A stretch of 16,769 nucleotides of DNA from an uncultured Collinsella sp. (lineage in GTDB: Bacteria; Actinomycetota; Coriobacteriia; Coriobacteriales; Coriobacteriaceae). A model generated the notes under the pieces. That model searched no databases and was not told the origin of the DNA. It saw nothing but the letters and a program-made list of their open reading frames with translations. The position numbers were made by a program, and so were the translations under genes. The stretch is from NCBI GenBank assembly GCA_902465265.1, contig CABQMF010000043.1, forward strand, positions 1-16,769. Direction: 5' to 3'. Shown piece after piece: positions 1-6,386 of the stretch; position 1 is the stretch's first letter; the number at the start of each line of letters is the position of its first letter.

Positions 1-28
1 ATAGGTTCGAATCCTATACGCCGCACCA
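1..28 (+). tRNA. 3' end of a tRNA-Arg (cut by window edge)
   Basis: These 28 bases match the 3' end of the complete tRNA-Arg at 218-294 base for base: T-stem, T-loop TTCGAAT, acceptor 3' strand ACGCCGC, discriminator A and an encoded CCA. The 5' part lies before the window, so the anticodon cannot be read. Its identity as Arg rests only on this identical tail. It suggests two tandem copies of the same tRNA, about 0.2 kb apart. Confidence 0.85.
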
Positions 29-40
29 ATTGATTTTTTA

Positions 41-65
41 AAGCTCCCGGCAACGGGAGCTTTTC
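41..65 (+). terminator. Intrinsic terminator after first tRNA-Arg
   Basis: Stem 42-49 (AGCTCCCG) pairs perfectly with 54-61 (CGGGAGCT) around a GCAA tetraloop, followed by TTTTCTT. It lies 13 bases after the CCA end of the truncated tRNA and is a standard Rho-independent terminator with a stabilising GNRA loop. Confidence 0.9.
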
Positions 66-176
66 TTATATAGCGATTCGCTTGAGCGCAAGCATCGAAA
101 TACGGCTGATCCAAACTGGCCGTAATTACGCCAAATGAGTAAAAATCAAATTCGATAATTTTTTTTGAAAAAACGC

Positions 177-205
177 TTGACCATTATTCAGTCCATGTGC
201 ATAAT
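177..205 (+). promoter_or_regulatory. Promoter of tRNA-Arg(ACG)
   Basis: A -35 box TTGACC (177-182) and a -10 box CATAAT (200-205) are separated by exactly 17 bases. The predicted start is about 212, some six bases before the tRNA. The region upstream is AT-rich (A and T runs at 141-173), which may act as an UP element. This is the strongest sigma-70 type promoter in the window. Confidence 0.85.
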
Positions 206-217
206 AATCAACAAGTC

Positions 218-294
218 GCGGCGTTACCTCAGCTGGATAGAGGGTCTGACTACGAATCAGAACGTCATAGGTTCGAATCCTATACGCCGCACCA
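218..294 (+). tRNA. tRNA-Arg (anticodon ACG)
   Basis: Complete cloverleaf of 77 nt. The acceptor GCGGCGT (218-224) pairs with ACGCCGC (284-290), the D-stem is CCTC/GAGG, and the anticodon stem TCTGA/TCAGA encloses loop CTACGAA. The T-stem ATAGG/CCTAT encloses TTCGAAT, with discriminator A and encoded CCA. Anticodon ACG reads CGN arginine codons, with A34 normally edited to inosine. It has its own promoter and terminator, so it is a single-gene transcript. Its last 20 bases are copied again at 466-485. Confidence 0.97.
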
Positions 295-366
295 ATTGAA
301 ATTGAAAGCCTCCGGCAACGGGGGCTTTTCTTTTACGTAAACACCGCATGGATTCGAACTTCGGTC
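275..366 (+). repeat. 92-bp direct repeat, copy 1 (tRNA 3' end, terminator, inverted T-arm piece)
   Basis: Bases 275-366 match 466-557 at 90 of 92 positions, at a fixed offset of 191. The differences are A317 versus G508 and T360 versus C551. The repeat starts in the tRNA T-loop and runs through the acceptor, CCA, terminator, a TTTACGTAAA palindrome (332-341) and GGATTCGAAC (350-359). Together with the intervening 99 bp it looks like a partial tandem duplication or an insertion that duplicated its target. Confidence 0.95.
306..331 (+). terminator. Intrinsic terminator of tRNA-Arg(ACG)
   Basis: Stem 306-314 (AAGCCTCCG) pairs with 319-327 (CGGGGGCTT), with one G-U pair, around a GCAA tetraloop and is followed by TTTCTTTT. 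It starts 12 bases after the CCA. Confidence 0.9.
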
Positions 367-465
367 GAGGCGCGGGCGTAAAGAAAACGCGGAGCGTTTT
401 TAGCCCGCGGGCGAGCACGCCGGCAGGCGGGCGAAGCCGGTGCGGATCCGCGCAGCGGATGCGCG
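367..465. repeat. 99-bp GC-rich block of three hairpins between the direct repeats
   Basis: This stretch between the two 92-bp repeats is very GC-rich and self-complementary. Hairpin A pairs CGCGGGC (371-377) with GCCCGCG (403-409) and continues inward with AAAACG (384-389) against CGTTTT (395-400). Hairpin B pairs 418-424 with 436-442, with one G-U. Hairpin C pairs ATCCGC (446-451) with GCGGAT (455-460) and overlaps the palindrome GCGGATCCGC (442-451). No credible coding frame or start signal is seen. The look is that of a REP-like palindromic element. Its family is not known to me with certainty. Confidence 0.7.
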
Positions 466-485
466 GAATCCTATACGCCGCACCA
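466..485 (+). pseudogene. tRNA-Arg 3' fragment (20 nt)
   Basis: The last 20 bases of tRNA-Arg (half T-loop, T-stem 3' strand, acceptor 3' strand, CCA) are repeated here with no 5' part. The base before the fragment is G, not the C of the tRNA. It cannot fold as a tRNA. It is the left end of the second 92-bp repeat and looks like a target-site or attachment-site remnant. Confidence 0.85.
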
Positions 486-496
486 ATTGAAATTGA

Positions 497-522
497 AAGC
501 CTCCGGCGACGGGGGCTTTTCT
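497..522 (+). terminator. Duplicated tRNA-Arg terminator with GCGA loop
   Basis: Copy of the terminator at 306-331. The stem is unchanged, the loop is GCGA (506-509) and a T-rich tract follows. No intact gene lies directly in front of it. It may act as a second stop for read-through from the tRNA. Confidence 0.8.
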
Positions 523-659
523 TTTACGTAAACACCGCATGGATTCGAACCTCGGTCAAAGGGGACTATTTCTCATCGACTCGTGTAAGATTTCGAGTAT
601 GCGCCTCGGTGAGTCCGTGGCGCGCTCTTTCTTTAGACGACCGATCAGGGTGATATTTC

Positions 660-3101
660 GTGGCAGAGCGTCCGACATACAAGCTCAGGTTTCTCGATCC
701 CAAAAAGCGCTTTCCGGCCATGCCCGAGCAGCCTGCGGGACGCTCGTATGGCGTGGTTTGGAAGCTCTTTGGCGAGGACCCGCATGAATCATGTTATGTC
801 GTCGAATTTGTCGGCAAAAGCCATGTGTCGCTTTTGGGCTACGTGAGCGTTTCGGGTGAGGTCTATAAGGTGGACCGTCCCGTTAACGAGGTATCGCTAC
901 CCGACGATCCCGACATGCAACTGATTCTCGACGAGTCCGATTCCACCATCGGTGAGATTGCGGTCAGGGGTACCGATGGGACGATGCACTCCCGGGCGCG
1001 AGTCATCGGCTCTCCCGAAGGCACCATGCGCGAACAATCCGATCGCGAGACGTGGAATTCGACGCGCAGCCTTCGCTACGGCGAGTTTATGGCCTCGATG
1101 TTCTTGCGTTACGTGATATTCGCCGATTCTGAAAACTCCGTCTCAAGCACGGCAGACGGTGACGGACTCGATGAAGGCATGAAAAATGCTGTCGACAAGA
1201 TCAAACTTGTAAAACTCCCCGAGCCGGTTGAGGTACTGCTGGGTTTTGATTCCACGCCGCTGCCCGATGCAATCGAAACGTTGCTCTACCGCATTGACCA
1301 TACAGATAATCCAAGTGGCATTGAGCGCTATGCCGCCGCTTTGATGGGCGAAGTTAATCTGCCTCGCCTGCGCACCATCGCGGCCAAAACCGAAATGAGC
1401 CTGGCGCGCATCGATCGCTCGAGGCTCTTCTATCTCAATTTTGACCGTAGCCTGCTGGACCAGGACGAGATCGATACCCTGCTTGCCGTCGAGTGCCGCC
1501 TGAACCGCCTATCGGGCATCCTTGAGCGTATTGGGGCAGGGTTGGGCCCCGTTGCCTCGTCGCCAAGCTTTGAGGGCTGCTCGCTCTTTGACCTATGGCA
1601 TATCAGCAAGACGACAAACGACGTTCCTCGCTTGCTCGAAACGCTGTCGAATGACAACCCGTGGGCCAAGCCGGGGACGGTTGCGTGCCAGCCGGGTGGA
1701 GAGTGGGACGTTCGCACCCGCTTTGCACGTATCGTAGAAGCGCTCAACGTGGTCACGCGGCTCGATTACACCTATCGAGCGAACGTCGCCGAGGGCATCA
1801 TGCTGGTGCGATTTGGCCGCACGGTTGTCGATGCTATGCCGCGACGCGAATACGATGCTCAAGATGACGCCTGGCGCGAGGTGGATGAGCCTAAGCGCGC
1901 GGCATGGGCCACCGAGCACGATGCGCGTGTTGCGCTTACACTCGCGGCGGCTTGCTTTGCTTCGGGTGCTCGCATCACGCGCTGCTACGTGCAGATTGCG
2001 GCTCCCGACGGCGAGCAGGGCGAGCGCGTTGTCGAAACGTATTCCTTTGGCCGTGCGGCCTATCTGGCTGATTGCGTTTCTGTCGCCAAGGATCTTGAGA
2101 GCATGGATATGGACGACATGCCCTGCAAGCATTTGCTCGAGGCATATGAGGCAGATGCTCCGGACATGATTGAGCCTGCAGAGGTTCACGCCCGACCACG
2201 TGATGACCATCGTTCATTGCCGCCTGCGCTTCGCGATTTGCTGCTCGCTGATACGGCTGACGAGCTTGAGGTCATGGAGGAGGACAACGATCCGTATGTC
2301 GCCCGTGTCGTCGAGCTGCGCGAGCAATTCAAAGTTGACCGAGCTGGTGCTTTCGAGGGCTTTTCTCGCCTTGTCGAGGAGCTGGAAGCCAAGTGTACGG
2401 TTGCTGAGCTTTTGGCGACGGGCCCAGTGCAGACCCAGTTCTGCGACAACCAGCTGGTGCGCATGGTGCTGCCGGTGATGGAGGAGGACCGTTCCGTGCG
2501 TATCCTTCGCGCTCCCGATGCGCTGTATTTTGCCCAGCACGAGATTTGCAGCTTTTACGCCGAACAAGAGGACTTTGAGCGTGCGCTGCCCGAGGTGCGT
2601 CGTCTCTACGATTTGGCACGCTCGTCTATGCAGTCTCACTTTGCCCTGATCAACGTGCTGGCACGTCTGGAGCGCTATGACGAGATTATCGAGGTGGCGC
2701 GCCACGGCCTGCGCATCGCCAGCGACCGAACTTCAATCGGTTACCTGTTCTATCGCCTGGCATTCGCCTACTGGAACTGCGACCAGCTCGAGCTGGCGCT
2801 GGCGTGCTACCGCCTGGTGCCGCGCGGCGAGGAGTCGGGTGGCAGTGCGCAGGAGGAAATGCAGGGCCTTATGAACGAGATGGGCGTCATCAAACCGCCC
2901 ACGTTTGAGGAGGCTGTCGAGACTATCCGCAAGGCAGGTCTTGAGCTGCCGCCGGTGCCCGCCGTGACCAATCAACTCGCGGATGCCGCCGTGCAACTCG
3001 TCGACAACGGCTTCTTTTTCCTGGCGCGCGGCTGCATCTATCAAATGTGGCGCACCATGGGCAACGATGAGCTCGGCTCCCTCAACCGCTCGCTGGGGTA
3101 G
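660..3101 (+). CDS. Large TPR-containing protein of unknown function
   Basis: This 813-residue protein starts at a GTG (660), with AGGG at 647-650 as a plausible ribosome binding site; the first residues read MAERPTYKLRFLDPKK. I recognise no enzyme motif. There is no signal peptide and no membrane segment, so it is probably cytoplasmic. Residues about 615-725 form helical pairs of the TPR type (for example FYAEQEDFERALPEVRRLY and LAFAYWNCDQLELALACYR), a fold used for protein contacts. The N-terminal 550 residues are acidic and have no domain I can name; residues about 540-600 are rich in Asp and Glu. The gene stands alone between the tRNA-Arg locus and the ATPase gene. No promoter stands out, although TAAGAT (586-591) could be a weak -10. 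Function is unassigned. Confidence 0.85.
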   Translation: MAERPTYKLRFLDPKKRFPAMPEQPAGRSYGVVWKLFGEDPHESCYVVEFVGKSHVSLLGYVSVSGEVYKVDRPVNEVSLPDDPDMQLILDESDSTIGEIAVRGTDGTMHSRARVIGSPEGTMREQSDRETWNSTRSLRYGEFMASMFLRYVIFADSENSVSSTADGDGLDEGMKNAVDKIKLVKLPEPVEVLLGFDSTPLPDAIETLLYRIDHTDNPSGIERYAAALMGEVNLPRLRTIAAKTEMSLARIDRSRLFYLNFDRSLLDQDEIDTLLAVECRLNRLSGILERIGAGLGPVASSPSFEGCSLFDLWHISKTTNDVPRLLETLSNDNPWAKPGTVACQPGGEWDVRTRFARIVEALNVVTRLDYTYRANVAEGIMLVRFGRTVVDAMPRREYDAQDDAWREVDEPKRAAWATEHDARVALTLAAACFASGARITRCYVQIAAPDGEQGERVVETYSFGRAAYLADCVSVAKDLESMDMDDMPCKHLLEAYEADAPDMIEPAEVHARPRDDHRSLPPALRDLLLADTADELEVMEEDNDPYVARVVELREQFKVDRAGAFEGFSRLVEELEAKCTVAELLATGPVQTQFCDNQLVRMVLPVMEEDRSVRILRAPDALYFAQHEICSFYAEQEDFERALPEVRRLYDLARSSMQSHFALINVLARLERYDEIIEVARHGLRIASDRTSIGYLFYRLAFAYWNCDQLELALACYRLVPRGEESGGSAQEEMQGLMNEMGVIKPPTFEEAVETIRKAGLELPPVPAVTNQLADAAVQLVDNGFFFLARGCIYQMWRTMGNDELGSLNRSLG

Positions 3102-3422
3102 GGGCGGTATAGAGGGGCTGGACCGCGCTTGTCATCCCATTTGCTCACCATGCCGACAAAACGAAGGGGCTACTGCTACCGGCGTACCGGGAACATTTGC
3201 GTATAGATAAGGTATAACGAATTAAGTCGTAGCGAATTAAAGTACGAATTACTGTATCGAGCAGGTTGCCGACAAATTGAATGGAGCCATTTGTATTTGC
3301 TCAGCTGGGTGGCTCCAGCAGGACCGGTAAGGTCAAAAGCGGCTAGGTCTGCTAAACCTGTTAAACTCTGCTAAAGTTGCTAAACTTTGTTAAAGTTGTT
3401 AAAACTAGCAGAGGAGGGTCGA
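3102..3422. other. Intergenic region of about 320 bp with several repeats, no gene seen
   Basis: No supported reading frame is present here. It holds three copies of CGAATTA (starting at 3218, 3233 and 3245), a hairpin GGAGCCA (3283-3289) / TGGCTCC (3310-3316) with a 20-base loop and no T tract, and the three 19-bp repeats at 3351-3407. TATAAC at 3213-3218 could be a -10 box, but no good -35 is visible at the right distance. The long, repeat-rich leader suggests regulation of the ATPase gene. Confidence 0.6.
3351..3407 (+). repeat. Three tandem 19-bp repeats upstream of the ATPase gene
   Basis: Units at 3351-3369, 3370-3388 and 3389-3407 follow the pattern gYtaaaNYtgYtaaaNYt. The core TAAA recurs at 3353, 3362, 3372, 3381, 3391 and 3400, so the spacing alternates 9, 10, 9, 10, 9. 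The array ends just before the ribosome binding site (GGAGGG) of the ATPase gene, so a bound protein here would block transcription or translation. Confidence 0.85.
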
Positions 3423-4505
3423 ATGTCGAAAGCCATTAATCCCTTTAAGCCAACGGCGGGCATGAATCCGCCTGAGCTTATCGGACGTGACGCTGTTTTG
3501 GATGATTTTGCCGAGGCCCTTGAGAATGGTCCTGGTGCTCCCGATCGACTCATGCGCATCTCGGGCGTCCGAGGCACAGGTAAAACGGTGCTTCTCAATG
3601 CATTGGGTGATCTTGCGCGAAAAAAAGGATTCGAGGTTGTTGACGTCGCCTCGAATGCCGGTTTTTGCAGTAGAATCCTCGAGGCTCTACAGCGAAATGT
3701 TCGTCTTGAGTCAATGTCGATTTCCCCATCAATTCTAGGAGTCAGCCTTGGCTCCGTTGAGGTATCGAAGTCGGCATCTCATCTGGGCGAGGCAATGTAC
3801 GATGCCGCGAAGCGCGGAGGTCTGCTCATTACGCTCGACGAGATTCAGGATGCCTCAACTGAGGAAATGCGCGAGCTGGGCAATGAGATGCAGCTTTTGA
3901 TTCGCCAAGGGGCGAATGTCGCTTTTGCATTCGCCGGCTTGCCAACATCGGTGGATGGCGTGGTGGTTGATGATACCCTTACGTTCCTTCAGCGGGCGAA
4001 ACATATTGAACTCACTCGTCTCTCCGATTTTGAAGTCGGCGGATCGTTTGAGGAAACAATGAGACGAGCGGGCAGGGAACTCGATGAAGACGCCGCTGAG
4101 CTATTAACAAAGGCTTCAGCAGGCTATCCCTTTATGGTCCAGTTGGTCGGATATTACGCTTGGCAGGTTGCTGCGCGCAGCGGGTCGGAGAGCGTGAGTG
4201 AAGAGGCAGCTCGCAAGGGTGTCCAGGCGGCTCTTGATAGTTTCAATGCCATGGTGATTGCCCCCGCTCTGCGCAGGGTGTCGGAGCGGCAGTTTCAATA
4301 TCTCGCGGCGATGGCGCAATGCGAAGGCGGCGAGATTACGAACGGTGATATTGCCAAAAAGATGGGATTGCCGGCGAATAAAGTCGGGTCGTATCGCAAA
4401 CGCCTGATCGATGCGGGACTGATTGAGCCTGCTGGTTACGGCTGTGTTTCGTTTGCAATTCCGTACATGCGCGATTATCTGTTGGAGACCGTTCGAGCGG
4501 ACTAA
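3423..4505 (+). CDS. AAA ATPase, Orc1/Cdc6-like, with C-terminal winged helix
   Basis: I place the start at ATG 3423, behind a strong GAGGAGGG site, giving 360 residues. An ATG 36 bases upstream (3387) is in frame but lies inside the repeats. Walker A is GVRGTGKT (48-55) and Walker B is LLITLDEIQD (134-143), with a probable sensor-1 stretch near 169-177. Residues 304-355 look like a winged helix (NGDIAKKMGLPANKVGSYRK), a DNA-binding fold. This order matches the Orc1-like or 'archaeal ATPase' families (AAA_16 type), which act in replication, transcription control or defence. The role here is not known. There is no partner gene. The short 19-bp repeats just upstream could be its own binding sites. 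Base composition looks slightly less GC-rich than the neighbours, which may hint at acquisition. Confidence 0.85.
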   Translation: MSKAINPFKPTAGMNPPELIGRDAVLDDFAEALENGPGAPDRLMRISGVRGTGKTVLLNALGDLARKKGFEVVDVASNAGFCSRILEALQRNVRLESMSISPSILGVSLGSVEVSKSASHLGEAMYDAAKRGGLLITLDEIQDASTEEMRELGNEMQLLIRQGANVAFAFAGLPTSVDGVVVDDTLTFLQRAKHIELTRLSDFEVGGSFEETMRRAGRELDEDAAELLTKASAGYPFMVQLVGYYAWQVAARSGSESVSEEAARKGVQAALDSFNAMVIAPALRRVSERQFQYLAAMAQCEGGEITNGDIAKKMGLPANKVGSYRKRLIDAGLIEPAGYGCVSFAIPYMRDYLLETVRAD

Positions 4506-4555
4506 TAAAGACTGGAGGCATCGACGCCGCCGCTGGGGTTGCCCCCGTATCTTTG

Positions 4556-4610
4556 TCTCAATCTGTAACATCTGGACGAAAATTCGGCCTGCAACTGTTA
4601 CAGATTGAGA
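4556..4610. repeat. Perfect 15-bp inverted repeat (stem-loop) after the ATPase gene
   Basis: TCTCAATCTGTAACA (4556-4570) is the exact reverse complement of TGTTACAGATTGAGA (4596-4610), with a 25-base loop that itself contains CGAA-AA-TTCG. No T tract follows on the + strand, so it is not a classic terminator. It lies 50 bases after the ATPase stop and about 50 bases before the tRNA-Ser promoter. A REP-like dispersed palindrome or a protein-binding site are both possible. Confidence 0.85.
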
Positions 4611-4660
4611 TGATTGACTGAGGCGTTTGCGGCAAAAGAGGAATCGTCGCAAATTCCCCC

Positions 4661-4689
4661 TTGCCCATCCTCGACTGTTTGGTTACTAT
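4661..4689 (+). promoter_or_regulatory. Promoter of tRNA-Ser(GCT)
   Basis: A -35 box TTGCCC (4661-4666) and a -10 box TACTAT (4684-4689) are 17 bases apart. The tRNA begins 15 bases after the -10, so the primary transcript has only a short 5' leader. Confidence 0.8.
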
Positions 4690-4703
4690 AGAACGGCTGT
4701 TAC

Positions 4704-4794
4704 GGAGAGCTGACCGAGAGGCCGAAGGTGCTCGCCTGCTAAGCGAGTATGCCCCAAAAGGGCATCTGGGGTTCGAATCCCCAGCTCTCCGCCA
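4704..4794 (+). tRNA. tRNA-Ser (anticodon GCT)
   Basis: A 91-nt class II tRNA. The acceptor GGAGAGC (4704-4710) pairs with GCTCTCC (4784-4790), followed by discriminator G and encoded CCA. The anticodon stem CTCGC/GCGAG encloses CTGCTAA, giving anticodon GCT, which reads AGC and AGU serine codons. The long variable arm GCCCC-AAAA-GGGC is typical of serine tRNAs. The T-arm is CTGGG-GTTCGAAT-CCCAG. It is a single-gene unit with its own promoter and terminator. Confidence 0.97.
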
Positions 4795-4810
4795 GTATGA
4801 ATTTGAAGAA

Positions 4811-4835
4811 GGGTTCCATTTGGGGCCCTTTTTTT
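4811..4835 (+). terminator. Intrinsic terminator of tRNA-Ser
   Basis: Stem GGGTTCC (4811-4817) pairs with GGGGCCC (4822-4828), using two U-G pairs, around loop ATTT and is followed by seven T residues. It starts 17 bases after the CCA end. Confidence 0.88.
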
Positions 4836-4850
4836 AATTAGAAGAACGTT

Positions 4851-4868
4851 AGCTGGGGATTCGAACCC
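4851..4868 (-). repeat. Inverted 18-nt copy of the tRNA-Ser T-arm and 3' end
   Basis: Read on the minus strand this segment is GGGTTCGAATCCCCAGCT, identical to 4769-4786 of tRNA-Ser. No other part of a minus-strand tRNA can be folded around it. It may be a relic of an inverted tRNA or an attachment-site remnant. Confidence 0.8.
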
Positions 4869-4870
4869 TC

Positions 4871-4904
4871 AAAAAAATGAGGCGCCCCGTTGGACGCCTC
4901 ATTT
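4871..4904 (-). terminator. Intrinsic terminator of the carboxypeptidase gene
   Basis: A perfect 10-bp stem, AAATGAGGCG (4875-4884) against CGCCTCATTT (4895-4904), is followed on the minus strand by a T tract (A4871-A4877 on the plus strand). It lies 25 bases beyond the minus-strand stop codon, so it ends the carboxypeptidase transcript and separates it from the convergent tRNA-Ser. Confidence 0.9.
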
Positions 4905-4929
4905 GGTTCGATGTGATAACGCTTTGGCC

Positions 4930-6270
4930 CTACACCTCAGGAGCCTTGGCTACGGTTTCGCTCTCGGCTGTGAGCGGGCGGTTGTCGATGCGGCGGCCCA
5001 GGCGGTCGAGCTTCACGAGCAGCCACTCGATGGGATTGGGCCCTGTTCCTTCCTCGTCGGCAACCAGGTCCATGACGGCAATCTTGGTGCCGTCCTGTTT
5101 AAGCGTAACGCTGCCCACCTTATCGCCAACATGCACCGTGCCCGAAAGGCCATCGTAGCTAACCTTTTCGGTCACATCGCCGGCGAGTGAGAACACCGTT
5201 GCCTGTGCGGCGGGGTCGGCGAGCGTGGCGTCGATCGTCTTGTCCGTCCAATCTGTCTGGCTAATGCGTGCCATGAGCGGGTTGCCGTTGGCGGTCTTCT
5301 CCTGTGTATTGGCGATTGCGACCGTCACCTTGTGACCGTAGTACCAGTTGGCAAGGGTAGCGGTATCGGTAAAGCGCTGATCGTTGGTTGTGGAGTTCAA
5401 AATAACGGTGTAGACCTCGTCGCCGTCGCGGTTGTAGGCGCTCGTAAAGCAATAGCCCGCGTCGTCGGTGGTGCCGGTCTTGCCGCCAATGTTTCCGTCC
5501 TGACCGAGCAAAACGTTGTGCGTGTCCATGGAATGCGAATGGTCTGAGTCATCGGCGCCCGTGACCTCAATCCAAGAATCCTCGTTCGCGACGACTTCGC
5601 GAATCGTATCGTTTTTCATGGCCTCCCGCATCATCAGTGCCACGTCATGTGCGGTTGAGTGCATGTCGCCGGCCCACTCATCAAAGTCCAGGCCGTGTGG
5701 GTTCTCAAAGACCGTGCCGGTGCAGCCGAGCTTTTTGGCGCGCTCGTTCATGGCCTTCACAAAGGTTGCCTCGGCGTCTTTGGTCTTGGGGTCGATCTTT
5801 TTGCCTACGTACTCGGCAAGCACGGTGGCGGCGTCGTTGCCCGAGGGGATCAACAGGCCGCGTAGTGCCTGCTCCACGGTGAGCTCGTCGCCTTCGAGCA
5901 GGCCGGCAGTCGAGTTGCCTACGGTGGCGGCAGCGTTGCTCACCGTGACCTTCTCGTCCATCTTGCAGTTTTCGACGGTCAGGATTGCGGTCATGACCTT
6001 GGTGATCGAGGCAATCTTGACCTGTTCATCGGCGCCGCGTCCATAGTAGACGGTGCCGTCCTTGCCCATAACAAGGGCATTCGTTGCCTCGATATCGGGC
6101 AGATTTTCTGTCGTGATGCCGCGGACGTCGGCGGTCTTGCCGCAGACGTCGTCGGTTGTGAGCACTTGGGCGCCGGCAACAACAGGCACGCCGGCAACAA
6201 GGGCGATGGCGCAGGCAAAGCCGGCGGCAAGCTGGGCGGAGCGCTTTGCAAAAGAGGCGAGGGACTTCAC
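4930..6270 (-). CDS. D-alanyl-D-alanine carboxypeptidase (PBP5/DacA family, peptidase S11)
   Basis: This secreted serine enzyme trims the terminal D-Ala from peptidoglycan pentapeptides and so limits cross-linking. Numbered from GTG 6270 (446 residues), the SxxK motif is SITK (88-91), SxN is SGN (143-145) and KTG is at 264-266, all in the usual spacing for family S11. A signal peptide fills residues 1-34 (basic start, then FACAIALVAGVPVVAGA). The C-terminal NPIEWLLVKLDRLGRRID could be the amphipathic membrane-anchoring helix seen in PBP5. The frame stays open upstream to TTG 6381, but that start lacks a binding site and would spoil the signal peptide; the ribosome binding site at GTG 6270 is itself weak, so the start is uncertain. 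TATACT (minus strand, near 6310-6315) could be the -10. The gene is divergent from the VanR-like regulator. Confidence 0.92.
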   Translation of the reverse strand: MKSLASFAKRSAQLAAGFACAIALVAGVPVVAGAQVLTTDDVCGKTADVRGITTENLPDIEATNALVMGKDGTVYYGRGADEQVKIASITKVMTAILTVENCKMDEKVTVSNAAATVGNSTAGLLEGDELTVEQALRGLLIPSGNDAATVLAEYVGKKIDPKTKDAEATFVKAMNERAKKLGCTGTVFENPHGLDFDEWAGDMHSTAHDVALMMREAMKNDTIREVVANEDSWIEVTGADDSDHSHSMDTHNVLLGQDGNIGGKTGTTDDAGYCFTSAYNRDGDEVYTVILNSTTNDQRFTDTATLANWYYGHKVTVAIANTQEKTANGNPLMARISQTDWTDKTIDATLADPAAQATVFSLAGDVTEKVSYDGLSGTVHVGDKVGSVTLKQDGTKIAVMDLVADEEGTGPNPIEWLLVKLDRLGRRIDNRPLTAESETVAKAPEV

Positions 6271-6386
6271 AGATTTCGCTTTCGACGGGATGGTCTCTTC
6301 TGGCACTAGAGTATATCGTTTGCCGGTGACGACGATCGTTGCGTGCGCGCATGGCCCGCATTCGTGCTCGAACGGGCGCAAGGGTG

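Larger units (their letters stand above)
466..557 (+). repeat. 92-bp direct repeat, copy 2
   Basis: Second copy of bases 275-366, with two substitutions. The substitution at 508 changes the terminator loop from GCAA to GCGA, which still obeys the GNRA tetraloop rule, so the hairpin stays functional. It ends 102 bases before the start of the TPR gene. Confidence 0.95.

Noticed and set aside
275..557. CRISPR array
   Set aside because: There are only two long repeats of 92 bp that contain tRNA sequence, with no short regularly spaced units and no cas genes.
348..653. Open frames crossing the tRNA-associated repeats
   Set aside because: They run through terminators, tRNA fragments and hairpins, start inside a repeat and have no ribosome binding site. 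The protein is arginine/serine-rich and looks random.
2214..2705. Long minus-strand frames inside the TPR gene
   Set aside because: They are mirror frames of a GC-rich gene, with no start signals and no recognisable domain.
3283..3345. T-box riboswitch upstream of the ATPase gene (GGGTGG and ACCGG segments)
   Set aside because: The conserved T-box order is not met, there is no terminator/antiterminator pair, and the downstream gene is not an amino-acid gene.
4851..4868. A complete minus-strand tRNA gene
   Set aside because: No acceptor, D-arm or anticodon arm can be found around the T-arm-like piece; a carboxypeptidase terminator lies next to it.
4930..6381. Longer carboxypeptidase start at TTG 6381
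   Set aside because: No ribosome binding site is seen, and the 37 extra residues would precede an otherwise standard signal peptide.
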